Shown here one piece after another: positions 22,697 to 33,629 of a DNA stretch of 64,000 bases. This DNA comes from Torymus aiolomorphi (taxonomy: Eukaryota; Arthropoda; Insecta; Hymenoptera; Torymidae). How positions within the stretch are numbered: the first letter of the stretch is position 1; every line of letters begins with the position of its first letter. The stretch spans positions 99,714,150 to 99,778,149 of the forward strand of contig CM070876.1 of NCBI GenBank assembly GCA_036365515.1. Direction: 5' to 3'. A program made the position numbers and the translations under genes. The notes beneath the pieces are model-generated. The model saw only the letters and a program-made list of their open reading frames with translations. It ran no database searches and was not told the origin of the DNA.

Positions 22697-23788
22697 TGTA
22701 ACGTCCGTGTTACAATGTCGCGAAAACGATAAAGTTAACGCGATAAATGTTCCAGTTTCGGTTTACGCCTACACGTAATAACCACGGGAGTAGGAACGCG
22801 TGAAAATAGTTAATCGGACAGGTAAATTAAACAATGATAATTCGCGATACTAATTAAGCGGCAAGCGACAGCGTCAGCGAACAATTAGAGTGACAGAGAA
22901 AGAGAAAGGATAGCGATCTACAGAGTTACTTACTTTGGGGCGGTTGCGGTTGTCTCGTTCTCTCAGTTAGCCCTCGGCAGTCTCAGGACCCAAACGCAGC
23001 GGGCGATTCAAATGGCAGAAGGACAGGATTGTGTAAATAAAGTAACACTCAAAAATGCAATTATGTGATGTTTATTAATTGCATAAAGTTACGTTAAAAC
23101 TGTTACACACTGATTGTAGTCGAGATATAATATCAACAATTATTCGCGAGACTACAATCAGAGAAGCTTGACAAATATTTTAAGTTAATTCCACACGAAA
23201 ATATTCTAAGTCAATTATACTCGAAATTATTCTAAGTAAATTCTACTCGAAATTATTCTAAGTAAATTCTGCTCGAAAATATTCTAAGTTAATTCTGCTC
23301 GAAATATTCTAAGTCAGAATACAAAATGTCGGAAATTATTCTAAGTCCAATTGTTACAATTAAATAGTCGTCGGTCAAGGGCTTCGCCCTTCGAAACAAA
23401 AAGAACAAAAGCTTCTGCCTCGAGTGGAGGCGCGTCGCGGCTTTTATACCCGCGCATGTATCTAGGGCAGATGCAAAGGTAAGGGAGTGTAGGGTATCTC
23501 ATCTTTTGCATGGGGTGGCAAGGACGCGGGTGGGGAACTCGGGTTCGAATGTGGCGCTGCCAAGGACAAGGGTTGGATCGATAGGCGGTACGAATACGAG
23601 TAAGGTAGGATTCGTTACCATGCGAACTGTGGCTCACGTAGGTAACCCAGTTGCTACCATGTGGCGCCACTGACAGGAAAGAGGACTCATGGTAACATGA
23701 AGGAAGAAAAAGGTTGTAGGGTGGTAAGGATAGATGGTAGCACGGGTGTCAAAAGTGTGAGTAGCGGTCAGTCATGCTCGACGTGACA
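22697..23788 (-). repeat. 3' LTR (left in window), 1092 bp
   Basis: Boundaries are set by identity with the other LTR and by the ATAC target duplication outside. It carries a stretch near 23655-23720 (catggtaacatgaaggaaga region) about 24 bp longer than the other LTR, and several 26-bp aattattctaagtaaattc-like tandem units at 23180-23350. Confidence 0.95.
23180..23350. repeat. 26-bp tandem units inside the LTR
   Basis: About six imperfect units built on ctcgaaattattctaagtaa. The same array is at about 34495-34665 in the other LTR. Tandem LTR motifs are often transcriptional control sites; that role is only inferred here. Confidence 0.6.
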
Positions 23789-23806
23789 CGTCCCCCCCCA
23801 AAGACG
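23789..23806 (-). promoter_or_regulatory. Polypurine tract candidate
   Basis: On minus, a run of eight G within TTTGGGGGGGGACG sits directly inside the 3' LTR. That is the place and composition expected for the plus-strand primer of reverse transcription. Confidence 0.7.
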
Positions 23807-26762
23807 TGCGCTGCGGGGCGGCGCTTGCTGGTCCCTCCGTTCAAGTGTCGCAGTTTTAACATACGCAGTATGTCTTATTGTCTTCGAAGCCTTCCTTTCC
23901 GAACTTTAGGTGCAAGATGTAACCTCTTCCTGTTCGCTCTGCCTTAGCCTGCTTAGTAGCGGGCGAGGTAAGTAGTCGTCGTTTCCATTCCACGACTTCC
24001 TCGTCCTCGGTAAATTTGAAAGGGTATCCATGATTATTAAGCTCGTTTAGTGAACGCATATTCCCTCTCTTGCCATGCCGATGGACCGGTCGTCAGTATT
24101 GTCCAGTAGCTTCCAGGCATCTCCTCCCTTGAACAAATTAACACTTGTCTTATTATGAGCAGATGCAATTGCCTCCTGTTCATCGCCGCACCCTGATTCT
24201 CCTTCACTGTGGCCATACATGAGTCCTACCACAGCGAACCACAGAAAAATAATTCGCAGCAGCTTAAACTGCAGACGGTTGCCTCTGGTTATTCCCTTCA
24301 GTTCCCGCTCGTCCACTTCAATGTTTGCCTTTGGAGTGCGTCTACCTTGCTCTACTAGATTTGTGTTACTTCCACGTACCTCATAACAACGGCAGTTCGT
24401 CAGATAAAGTGAATCCGTAAGGCTATGCGTATCCCCTTTGGTCGTTGACGTCCAAGGTCGTTACATTGCTTGAAGTTCACGATGAGACTCCACCATAGCT
24501 GAGCGAGGGCATAAAGTCGTACGAGCTGCGCTGTCGGCGATTACTAAGTATTGGCGGGCAAAGTGTAGTGTCGTAAGGTTGCAATGGGGACGCTGTGGCT
24601 GGCACAATAGCTGGTGAATGAACACTCCCTCGACCGCTTGGTTACAATTTGGATGGGATAGGAATATTAGTAAAAGAAAAAGGAAAATTGGAAGGAAAGT
24701 ATCGTACCCTAATCGACTTTATCTTTACTGACAAATTTCCTCTACCCAAGTTTACAAATTCCCTATTGATAATTTTTGTACTAAAATTCATAATTTTTAT
24801 ACCATATAACAATACCATATTTATTTTCTTCCCCCCTATACTGGCGTTGGAGATGTGCTCGCCTCGCTTAATTCTGAGTAATACGATACCATTACAAAAT
24901 TGCAACACAAAGTAGAGTAATACAGTACTCCTATACGGAATTGCGATCCAAAACTTAATTTTAATCTTTATTTTGAAGTAAGCGAAAGATTAAAGAGATA
25001 AATATTTCTACAAAGCTAACAATAATCAGAATAAGAAATACAGAAAGTACTATGTATAACAAATCTTTTATTGAAATCTCACTTCGAAAGTTAATCACGT
25101 GTATACTATGTTAATTTTCGAAGTTTTATTGAATAGATAATTCTATGTGCAAGTTTCATTTCACGATGTCCCAATCATTATAGACATCGTTGAATTCCAC
25201 ACATTCGTCAATTCTCATTATACAATTCTTTGGAAATTCAATTATTTGACAGTCCAAAATCGGAATTTTATAAACTTTCCGGAATAAGCAACTTCTAACC
25301 TAAATTCGCTTACAGTCGAAATAAGCCATAATATTCTTTTGAAAATAACGCTCTTTTCTTTGTGAAAACTATATGTTACCTAAATGGTAAATTATCATAA
25401 TTAGTTTTTGATAAGATCATTCTCCACAAGACATAAGATTTTTAACATAACACTGATTTTCACAAAAAAAGCATTTCTTTCATTACATATTCTTTCATTG
25501 ATTTAAGCATAAATAACAGTTGCCTATATCAGCCACTATCATAAGTATAGTCCGCTTGCAGTTGTATAATAAACTCGATTAGTGTTTTGTTATCCGGATT
25601 TAGTCTGAAAAACTAGAAAAGATTGCATTGCGTACACAAAAAGAAGGGTCCCTATTTGTAAAAGGTACAACCAGTTCAATACATAATTCACTACTTACAT
25701 TATATTTACTTTCACAACGCAATCGAATAAAATAGATCGAACTATTGATAGAAAAAACTGTAAAGCTAAACTTTTCGTATCTCTTATGCTTAGCAAAGAT
25801 TTATTTAATTCCGTCGATGTAAACGAACAGCACCTTTTGGCGATCCAGTAAATCGCATAAGTTCGATACGAGCCGTTTAGCTTTGAATACAATATGCATT
25901 AACGCGTATAAATTTTTCAAGCTAAAGTCAAGATTAACTTCTGTTTTTGTATTTTCCAATCAGAAATTCTTTTACTTTATTATCCAACCTTTCAAACTAT
26001 TTTGCCATAGCCGTTCTCTCGCCTGCGTAATCATTCTCTATTATACAAATATAGGTTCTTTTTCACCCGTCATAATTTTGACCTTGTCGTCTCGCGAAGT
26101 CCACATTGCCCTAATAATTTCTTTACAATTTTCTAACAAATAGCTGTAGGTGGTACATTGTACTCCTCCCCCTTGAGACAACGGCAAGGTCATTAAATAA
26201 CTCACTCTTTTTCAAATTATTAGTTAGTGCGCCTAAACTATGCAAATCTACCTATATCTAAGATTTTTATTACGTAAGTTATCGTGTTATCGGATTCATC
26301 TAATTGCTGATACGCGTCTTGTAAAGTAATTTTTCTTCATCCAATTTCGCTGGTTTAAATTACATACTGGTACAAATTCGCATTTTCAAATGCCAGTCCT
26401 GGATTGGTGTCGATTGCATAATAGTAAAGTAGCCCATCCCTTGCGCGGATGCTAGAAAAGACAGCAGAAATCCGGTGACTTCGATTAACAGTTTGACGTT
26501 CACTGCTGCTCGCTTTAAATTACCATTTGTTCTAAAAAATTTCAAAAGAACTAAGTTAAAACTGCTAAGAATTAAAAACCCATTGTGTGTACAATTTTGA
26601 AGAATCTTTATCTGCAAACATGAAAGTAATATGTTATCTTTATTAGTCCGAAAACTGGTTTCAATTTCAAAGTTGTTGCAAGAATGAACAGCAACGTCCT
26701 CATCTGTAAACATGAATAAAAATGTTAACTTTATAACTTACGTTAAGCTTAACTTTTTATTC
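23789..26762 (-). other. Region between pol and the 3' LTR, no recognised envelope gene
   Basis: Only short minus-strand frames occur. Frame 26713-26360 (117 codons) starts just after pol and ends with a hydrophobic segment (VTGFLLSFLASAQG). Frame about 24455-24047, whose in-frame GTG is at 24316, has a membrane-like segment (IIFLWFAVVGLMYG) followed by a Cys-containing acidic stretch. It overlaps the ATG frame 24059-23856, rich in charged residues. These could be relics of an envelope or accessory gene, or be unrelated. The middle (24640-26300) is AT-rich with nothing recognised. Confidence 0.4.
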
Positions 26763-29700
26763 TTACAAGCTTTCGGACTCTGCGTGCGGATTAATATGCG
26801 ACAAGCATAAGCGATTACTATGCACGACTTTGGTCTTATTTTCCTTAATTTGAATTTTTACATTGCCATTTTCCCAGATTTCAATTATTAAGTAAGGGCC
26901 AGAATATTGATTTTCAAATTTATGCGGCTTTGGCCCGCTCTGCAACCACACAAAATCGCCTATTTTGAAATTCTTATGATTTGACTTTTTATCATAATAT
27001 TCTTTACTTTTTTGTTTAGCGGATAATAGTTTTTCTTGTGCGGTTCTTTGAAGAAAATTCAATCTTTCGATCAAAGTTGCCATGTACCCTGCGTAAGTAG
27101 GCAATAAATCTTCCGGCTCTAAGGGGTCGCTCGAGGGCACTCTCGCCAGGCGCCCGAACACTAACTCGAACGGAGTGTGCTGGGTTCCTTCATGTTTGCC
27201 CGTGTTGAAATTAAATATTGCTAACTCAACCCACTCGTCCCAATCTAAATGTTTCGTGGCAAACATTTTCAAAAATTCACTAAGTGGCGAGTGCGAGCGC
27301 TCTAAAGAGCCGTTAGATTGAGGATGAAAAGCGGTAGTTTTTACTTGCTTAATTTTAAATCGTTTTGCAACGCGCTTAACTAATTTACTAAGAAAATTGG
27401 TGCCTTGATCGGTAAACATAGCTTGCGGCGCGCCAAAAGTGCAAATAAAGCGTTTGATAAAAGCATCTGCTACAGTAATGGCAGTCTGGTCTTTTAAAGG
27501 GACTCCCACCGAGAATTTTGTAAATTGATCCTGCATAGTTAAAATGTACTCGGATTCGTCTTTAGTTCTCGGTAACGGTCCTACGATGTCCAAACTAACC
27601 GTGAAAAATGGAATACAAGGGTGGTCCGTTATAATCATTTTCTGTTTTGTTTTGACCCGCACTAATTTTTTAAGCTGGCAAGGAACGCATTTTTGAATGA
27701 AGGCTTGTATGTCCTCCTTGAAATGCTCCCACTGATATTTATATTTTATTCTATTCAAAGTTTTAGTTACTCCTTTGTGTCCACCCGCCGCCGAACAATG
27801 AGCTTCGTGAATTATATCCGCTCTTTTACTCGGCTCCGGGTGCTGTATGAGTCCACGACAAATAATTATTTTAACACTATTATTACCTAATTCACGTCTT
27901 AAAGAGGCCAAAATATCTTTAAACTCAACATTTTCGATATTACTGCTCCTAGCCATACTAAAAGAAGCAATTTGATTAATATCTAAAAATTTTGCTAACT
28001 TCCTAAGTAACTGGGCCAAAATTTCTAAGGTATCCCATAAACTATTTTTACCTTTGCCCCTAAGTGGTAATACAAAATGCATTTTTTTATTGGCCTTAAT
28101 GATTTTAGGCTCTCCCGTTACTAAATTCTCGAAATGCGGAAGCTTCCCTAAATCCTTTAATTGTCTAGACCCCGCATCGAGCGGTTCTCCGTTCGTGCTC
28201 ACAAAATAAAGGTAACTATCCTTCCTCATAAACAATTTCTCTCTACAATAGATTATATTGTCTTGAGGACCGACCGCTTTCAGCGCGACACTTTTTTCAT
28301 TGACCGCGTCCTCGTCCCCGAAAGTCATGTCGGAAAAGGGACCTTTAAACACCGAGATGTTGTCACGCCCGGATGCTTCCCGGCACGCGAGCTCTCCAGA
28401 CATAACCGTTTGATCACTTTCCTCGGGCGCGAACGCAGAGACAGATGGCGAGATTGGTCTGTGCAGCGTTTCTTTTTTATTGCTATCCGCAGCTTGCGGT
28501 ACGAGAGACGCAGACGTCTCCTTATCTTCGACAAAGGACGCGCATTCCTGAACCTCTTCGACCGCGGGGGCTTCCTTTCTTTTGCGCGGCGCGAGAGCTT
28601 TAATGGGTTGCTTATACTTTTCAGTGGCTTGGCGGCCCGCACGCTTACGCGTGGCCATTGCATGCAAGGTGGGCGCGCCGTCCCCCTGCTGGGTTTGCCG
28701 TTCCTGAGGCGGCTCTACTGTCTGTTCATCAGCGACGGCATGGCGCCCCTCTCCCCCTATGCTGACTTGTGTAGCTACGCATACTTTTTCTATAATCGGG
28801 TTGCGCGACAGTGCGTCCGCGTTCAGATTTAATTCACCTTTCTTATAGAGTACGTCGAATTGATAGTCTAAAAGTTTAAAATGCCAACGCGTGACTCTAG
28901 ATCCTGGATCATTATGATTGTTCAACCAAACTAGCGGCCTGTGATCAGTAATTAAAGTGAATTTATTCCCGTATAAGTAAGGTCTGAATTGCGTAATAGC
29001 GTACACAATTGCTAATGCTTCTTTTGAAAACGTACAATAATTCTTTTCTGCTTGATTCATCGCGCGCGACACAAAAGCTATGGGACGATCTTTTCCAATT
29101 TCTCCTTGCGATAAAACTGCCCCGATTGCGTACCCGCTAGCGTCGGTAGTTACTAAAAACTTTTCTTCGAAATGCGGATGCGCTAAAACCGGTGGTTCGC
29201 ATAATTTATCACGGAGAGTCTCAAATGCCGTTTGCGCGTTCTCATCCCAAACAAAAAGTTGTTCTTTTCTAAGAAGGTCAGTTAAAGGCTTGGCTATTCG
29301 TGCAAAGCCATTAATAAATCGCCTATAATAACCAGCTAGTCCTAAAAATTGTTTAATATTTTTCTGATTTCTAGGCACTGGAAATTCTTTAACTGCTTTT
29401 AGTTTTTCCGGGTCCGGGCGTAAACCGTCACCGTTAATTATATGTCCCAAATACTTAATTTCGGGTTTAAGAAATTCACATTTTTCCGGTTGCAAAACTA
29501 AATTAGCATGGCGCAGTTTTTCAAACAACTTCTCGATTGTTTCTATGTGCTCGTTAAAAGTTTTAGAGTAGACGCAAATGTCATCAAAAAAATGAACCAC
29601 GTTTTTCATACCAGCATTTACTTTAAGAACGAGTGACAAAAATACCGGAGCGCTTGTCTTTAATCCAAAAGGCGATCTAACAAAATGAAATAAACCGAGC

Positions 29701-31052
29701 TCAGAAGAAAAAGCTGTTTTTTCTCTGTCCTCAGCTTTAATTTTAATTTCATGATAACCCGCGTATAAATCGAAAACTGCGAAAAATTTGGCATCACCAA
29801 GCTGATCCAAAATATCCGCTATGTTCGGAACCGGATGATTGTAATCGGGTATAATGGCGTTTAGCTTTCTAAAGTCTACTACTACCCGAAATTTTTTCTT
29901 GCCGTCGGCTCCCGGTTTTTTGTCAACGCAGAACACGGGCGCCGAGTAGGCACTTGTTGAAGGTTCGACGATGCCTTTCTCTAACATTTCATTTACCTGC
30001 CTATTGATCTCTTCTTTTAGAATAGGTGGGTGTCTAAATTGTTTAATTCTAATTGGAATATTCGTTGTTGTGGGTATTTCGTGTTCAATTACATTTGTCG
30101 CGGGCATAATATCGCCCGGTAAATAAAATCGATCCGAAAATTTCACAAGGAGTGACTCAATTTCGGCTAATTGATTAGGTGACAAATGCTTAAGACGTAA
30201 AAACTCTCTTAATTTAGCCACCCTCTCATTTCCTAAAAGGAAAACCGTGTCTGACATGCACATAATTTGATGGTCGCGTGGCTCCCCTATTTTATGGCTC
30301 CGCCTTTCTACCCTAATTTGGCTACTTAAGTGCGGAGGGTGCGGCCTATGCTTCCATACTGACCAGACTACTCCATTGATATTTCTTTTAATTTGATGTA
30401 GCATCTGGCGTAAAGTGCACAACATGTCAGAGGTCACCTCGCCCTCCGACACGCGATACTCTCTCATTTTCTTAAAAATAGGAATGGCGGTGAAACACTT
30501 AACATTTAAAGCGCAAGAGTATAAGCGTAATAATGAACTACTTTTCCATGCTTGCAAAAAGGTTAACTTCTCTAGCTTGACACGCAACCCCTCAAAAAGG
30601 TGCGCCAGCTGAAAGTCTTCTCGAACTAAAGCATGAGACAATGCGCTGGTTAATTTATTACTTCCGCCCTTCTCAATATTGCCGGACAACGACAACTTTT
30701 GCTTCCTCAATAATTTACTAATTTTGCTAAAACTATTCCTTTTAATTTTAGTTTTTTTATGAGTTTCATGCTTGTATTTAATACACGTAAAATTCCTTAT
30801 TTTATTACAAACAAAATTTACTTTTCTCCTATTTTTATTCAATACCGTTTTTGCTCTATAATTTTTTATATTCAATCCAACATTTCCCCCTTGAGTGCTA
30901 ACACTCATACTATTTTTACAAGCTAAAATTTCCGAATTTTTCTTATTTTTTACCACAATACATTTATTAAGTTTACTTTCAAATTTAGCCCAATTTTTTA
31001 CAAGAAGATCTTCACTAACTCTATTTTTCCAATTTTTATTTAACAAGTCCAA
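26763..31052 (-). CDS. pol: Pol polyprotein: reverse transcriptase, RNase H, integrase
   Basis: The 1429-codon frame is intact. The RT core lies at about residues 370-560, with FRVVVDFRKLN, FDLYAGYHEIKI, SPFGLKTSAPVF and the catalytic HFFDD at about 486-490. RNase H follows with VTTDASGYAIGA (Asp near 636) and TDHRPLVWL. Then comes a Lys/Glu-rich linker of some 350 residues, longer than I would expect. Integrase has an HHCC finger (GGHKG near 1090, CVPCQLKK) and the DDE triad D1154, D1214, E1250, with 35 residues between the last two as expected. The frame is open upstream of 31052 too, overlapping the Lys/Asn repeat frame, so its true N-terminus is likely set by frameshift or processing rather than by this first start codon. 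Confidence 0.95.
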   Translation of the reverse strand: MDLLNKNWKNRVSEDLLVKNWAKFESKLNKCIVVKNKKNSEILACKNSMSVSTQGGNVGLNIKNYRAKTVLNKNRRKVNFVCNKIRNFTCIKYKHETHKKTKIKRNSFSKISKLLRKQKLSLSGNIEKGGSNKLTSALSHALVREDFQLAHLFEGLRVKLEKLTFLQAWKSSSLLRLYSCALNVKCFTAIPIFKKMREYRVSEGEVTSDMLCTLRQMLHQIKRNINGVVWSVWKHRPHPPHLSSQIRVERRSHKIGEPRDHQIMCMSDTVFLLGNERVAKLREFLRLKHLSPNQLAEIESLLVKFSDRFYLPGDIMPATNVIEHEIPTTTNIPIRIKQFRHPPILKEEINRQVNEMLEKGIVEPSTSAYSAPVFCVDKKPGADGKKKFRVVVDFRKLNAIIPDYNHPVPNIADILDQLGDAKFFAVFDLYAGYHEIKIKAEDREKTAFSSELGLFHFVRSPFGLKTSAPVFLSLVLKVNAGMKNVVHFFDDICVYSKTFNEHIETIEKLFEKLRHANLVLQPEKCEFLKPEIKYLGHIINGDGLRPDPEKLKAVKEFPVPRNQKNIKQFLGLAGYYRRFINGFARIAKPLTDLLRKEQLFVWDENAQTAFETLRDKLCEPPVLAHPHFEEKFLVTTDASGYAIGAVLSQGEIGKDRPIAFVSRAMNQAEKNYCTFSKEALAIVYAITQFRPYLYGNKFTLITDHRPLVWLNNHNDPGSRVTRWHFKLLDYQFDVLYKKGELNLNADALSRNPIIEKVCVATQVSIGGEGRHAVADEQTVEPPQERQTQQGDGAPTLHAMATRKRAGRQATEKYKQPIKALAPRKRKEAPAVEEVQECASFVEDKETSASLVPQAADSNKKETLHRPISPSVSAFAPEESDQTVMSGELACREASGRDNISVFKGPFSDMTFGDEDAVNEKSVALKAVGPQDNIIYCREKLFMRKDSYLYFVSTNGEPLDAGSRQLKDLGKLPHFENLVTGEPKIIKANKKMHFVLPLRGKGKNSLWDTLEILAQLLRKLAKFLDINQIASFSMARSSNIENVEFKDILASLRRELGNNSVKIIICRGLIQHPEPSKRADIIHEAHCSAAGGHKGVTKTLNRIKYKYQWEHFKEDIQAFIQKCVPCQLKKLVRVKTKQKMIITDHPCIPFFTVSLDIVGPLPRTKDESEYILTMQDQFTKFSVGVPLKDQTAITVADAFIKRFICTFGAPQAMFTDQGTNFLSKLVKRVAKRFKIKQVKTTAFHPQSNGSLERSHSPLSEFLKMFATKHLDWDEWVELAIFNFNTGKHEGTQHTPFELVFGRLARVPSSDPLEPEDLLPTYAGYMATLIERLNFLQRTAQEKLLSAKQKSKEYYDKKSNHKNFKIGDFVWLQSGPKPHKFENQYSGPYLIIEIWENGNVKIQIKENKTKVVHSNRLCLSHINPHAESESL

Positions 31053-31080
31053 ATACTGTTGAGATACGCTATTTTTTAAC

Positions 31081-31500
31081 GTTTGCTCTCTAAACTTTTA
31101 TTTTTACAAAACTTAGTTCTCAAATTTTGCTTTTTAGCTATTTTAACTAACCGGTTTTTAGTTTCACAATGCTTAACTTTCAAATCTTTATTTTTATCAA
31201 TTTTTAAGTTTAAGCTTTTATTTTTACAAATTTCATTTTTCAATTTTCTAGTTTTTTCAAATTTCCAATTCAAATTTTTGTTTTTACAAATTTTATTTTT
31301 CAAATGACTAGCTTCATCAAAGTTCAAATACAAGTTTTAGCTTTTATCAATTTTATTTTCCGAATCGCTAGCTTTTTCAAAGTTCAAATTCAAAATTTTG
31401 CTTTTACAATTTTTACTTTCCAAATTACTAATTTTTTCAAATTTCAAATTCAAATTTTTATTTTCATCAATTCCATTTCTAAAATCAATTTTTTCCAAAA
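31081..31500 (-). repeat. 60-bp tandem repeat encoding 20-residue Lys/Asn-rich units
   Basis: Seven units repeat with an exact 60-bp period. Their translation on minus alternates motifs such as ICKNKSLNLK, NLNFEKASD and FEKTRKLKN. Because 60 is a multiple of three, the frame is kept, apart from one TAA at 31337-31339 between two units. The block lies between the protease and RT parts. Confidence 0.85.
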
Positions 31501-32098
31501 CGTGCACGGTACAAATTTCAAATGGGGCGATACTTTTAAGCGAAGAAAGACAAATATGTGAAATAATTTTCTCATGCGAAGCAGGTAAATCGCTATAAAC
31601 GTTCTGAGTGCTACACTCGCCTAAAACAACACTGGATTTGTGCGACCGAGCAGTTGCAACGGGATTTTTCACGTATCCGCGTCCGGAATTGCACTCATCC
31701 CCCCACATCGTACCCTGCGTTACTTCTTTATGTCGTTCGGCTCGTGCCAAATTTACACTCTCTTTGTTTATTGGCCGCGCGATATCTACACTACTCGTGC
31801 ACCGTAAACTGATTACGTGAGAAGCTATTTCCAAAAAATTTTCTTCATAATTAATTTTTGCCCCGTATTTTCTTAACATTTCGCTGCCGATTAACCCGTC
31901 CTCTTCAATAGGGAAATCGTCAGGAACCAAATGAAAATACAATGTTAAATCGCGGAAAATCAAGGGTATTTTCCCGCGCGAGTTAATCGATTCCTTAGTA
32001 ATACCTTTAAGTTCAAGAATTTCGTTTTCAAAAACAATGGCCTTACTAGGTTTTTTACTAATTTTAAGCAACGACGGGCCTGCCCCCTTATCTAACAT
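31337..32098 (-). CDS. Protease region of pol
   Basis: The frame opens with MLDKGAGPSLLKI and contains DGLIGSEMLRKYGAKINY, the layout of a retroviral-type aspartic protease (active-site strand, then the ILG/LIG motif). The active site reads D-K-G-A where the family has D-T/S-G-A, which would be unusual or inactivating. The same frame continues upstream to the gag end (about 32188), interrupted by one TAG 18 nt before this start. The C-terminal half runs into the 60-bp repeat units and ends at TAA 31337-31339. Confidence 0.65.
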   Translation of the reverse strand: MLDKGAGPSLLKISKKPSKAIVFENEILELKGITKESINSRGKIPLIFRDLTLYFHLVPDDFPIEEDGLIGSEMLRKYGAKINYEENFLEIASHVISLRCTSSVDIARPINKESVNLARAERHKEVTQGTMWGDECNSGRGYVKNPVATARSHKSSVVLGECSTQNVYSDLPASHEKIISHICLSSLKSIAPFEICTVHVLEKIDFRNGIDENKNLNLKFEKISNLESKNCKSKILNLNFEKASDSENKIDKS

Positions 32099-32190
32099 TA
32101 ATTTGAGCGATACCTAATAATTTTCAAATGGCAATTCTATTACAGGTGACTTACTATTAATACTCAACAAAATGGACTTTCGTGCAAATT

Positions 32191-33072
32191 TTAATTCTTA
32201 TTTGTGTTTGATTGGTGTGGGCGCGTGCTTTTTGATTGCCCCCAGATCGCGCCCTGTGCCGTGGGGCTGTTCGCGTTTCCCGCTTCACGTTGCAATTTTT
32301 CTCTACTTTTTCTTTCCAATATTTGGCATTCATTCTTCCAGTGTCCCTCTTTTTTACAATAATTGCAAATTTTAACAAAATTATTGATTTGATTCGATTG
32401 TGTCACTGCGGGACTGTGCGATCGCGGTCTATATTGATTTTGTGAGACTTGGGGCGTGGCTGGCCGCGCGCTAGCCAATGGGTTCGCGGCTGGTGCCGAG
32501 ACGCGCGCTTGCGTAGCTACGGGCTGCGCCCATGTAGTCGGCTGTGTCGCGGGTTGCTGTGTACCCGGGGGTAACAATGATTTTAAAGTCCAACAGTTTT
32601 TCGCGATGTGATTTCTTTTGCCACAATATTGACAAATTTCTGTCGGTTTATTTTGAACAATTTTAACTTCAGCTAATTCTGCCTTCAATTTGTTATTTTC
32701 TTGATTTAATTTACTTTTACGCGTTGGTTCGGTTTTCTCTAAATCTATAACCTCACGCTCTATTTCTATTGCTTTTTCTACGGTTTCCTGAAAAGTTGCG
32801 GCCACCCCCATGCGCCTCTTAATTTCCCAATCCATACCGCGTACAAAAAATTTTAATTTATCGGCTTCTACATTTTGTATGAACCCCGCATCATCCCTTT
32901 TTTCTCTTTTTGCGGCCTCTTTTAATTCTATTGCGATACGCCTAAGTCTGTTTGCAAATGTTATAATGTTTTCTTTTTCTCTTTGTCTGGCCGCGGCTAA
33001 TTCCCCCATCAAGGTGTGATGTGTTTTATACGATCCGAAATTTGCCTCAAAATATTTAACTAGATCCGTCAT
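32191..33072 (-). CDS. gag: Gag part 3: capsid-like and nucleocapsid with two zinc knuckles
   Basis: The N-terminal part (MTDLVKYFEANFGSY...LAAARQREKENIITF) resembles a retrotransposon gag capsid domain. Two CCHC knuckles follow: CQYCGKRNHIAKNC (near residue 147) and CNYCKKEGHWKNEC (near 237), separated by a Pro/Ala/Gln-rich stretch. Its ATG overlaps the stop of part 2 as ATGA (33069-33072). The protease frame starts right at its end. Confidence 0.8.
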   Translation of the reverse strand: MTDLVKYFEANFGSYKTHHTLMGELAAARQREKENIITFANRLRRIAIELKEAAKREKRDDAGFIQNVEADKLKFFVRGMDWEIKRRMGVAATFQETVEKAIEIEREVIDLEKTEPTRKSKLNQENNKLKAELAEVKIVQNKPTEICQYCGKRNHIAKNCWTLKSLLPPGTQQPATQPTTWAQPVATQARVSAPAANPLASARPATPQVSQNQYRPRSHSPAVTQSNQINNFVKICNYCKKEGHWKNECQILERKSREKLQREAGNANSPTAQGAIWGQSKSTRPHQSNTNKN

Positions 33073-33629
33073 ATTAAAAAAACTATTTCCTCCATTGACT
33101 TTGCTGCTTCACCCGTTAGCCGTCGTCTAATTAGTTTTACCAAGTCGGCTTCGTTTGCTGCCGGAATCATGCTAATGGCTTCTCTTAAACCGAATAAAAA
33201 GGTATTAAGTGGAATATTGCTACCGTCAAATTTTGGTATGCAGTCTAGTGCATCTTTAATCGACAAATTTTTTAACGGAGTTAAAGTTGCATTTGGACGA
33301 AAAGAATTCATTGTTGTTGGCAGTGTTGTTCTAACATTCGTAACTAAAGGCGTACTGTGCCCCCTTCCCCCTGCTACGTGCGGAGTATAATTTGCCGAAT
33401 TTAATAAGTTTGTATCAAAATTCACTTTATTTTGTGTATTATCCCCGTCTATTGTGTTTATTACCGTTTTATACTGCGTAACTTCGCCGTCTTCAGTTAA
33501 TTCTTGGTCGGATTTGACTAGAGCTGGAAGTTTTTCAGTAATCAAATGTTTATCCACGCTCGAGATTGCTTCCATAATTTCAATAACACTAATATTGTGA
33601 TGCATAAATTCACGTAAAATGTCTATCAT
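33069..33629 (-). CDS. Gag part 2
   Basis: This 186-codon frame lies between gag parts 1 and 3. Its ATG overlaps the preceding stop in ATGA (33626-33629). It ends 33069 after GTT TTT TTA ATA TGA, where T TTT TTA (33075-33081) is a canonical -1 slippery heptamer in the correct frame. The C-terminal part (CIPKFDGSNIPLNTFL) looks like the start of a gag capsid domain, so parts 2 and 3 belong to one protein. Confidence 0.7.
   Translation of the reverse strand: MIDILREFMHHNISVIEIMEAISSVDKHLITEKLPALVKSDQELTEDGEVTQYKTVINTIDGDNTQNKVNFDTNLLNSANYTPHVAGGRGHSTPLVTNVRTTLPTTMNSFRPNATLTPLKNLSIKDALDCIPKFDGSNIPLNTFLFGLREAISMIPAANEADLVKLIRRRLTGEAAKSMEEIVFLI

Noticed and set aside
23341..23670. Protein of 109 codons in the LTR (98 codons in the other LTR)
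   Set aside because: It lies wholly inside the LTR and its N-terminus differs between the two LTR copies; likely a chance frame.
28161..28832. 223-codon plus-strand frame
   Set aside because: It is the antisense shadow of the pol frame, which has clear RT, RNase H and integrase motifs.
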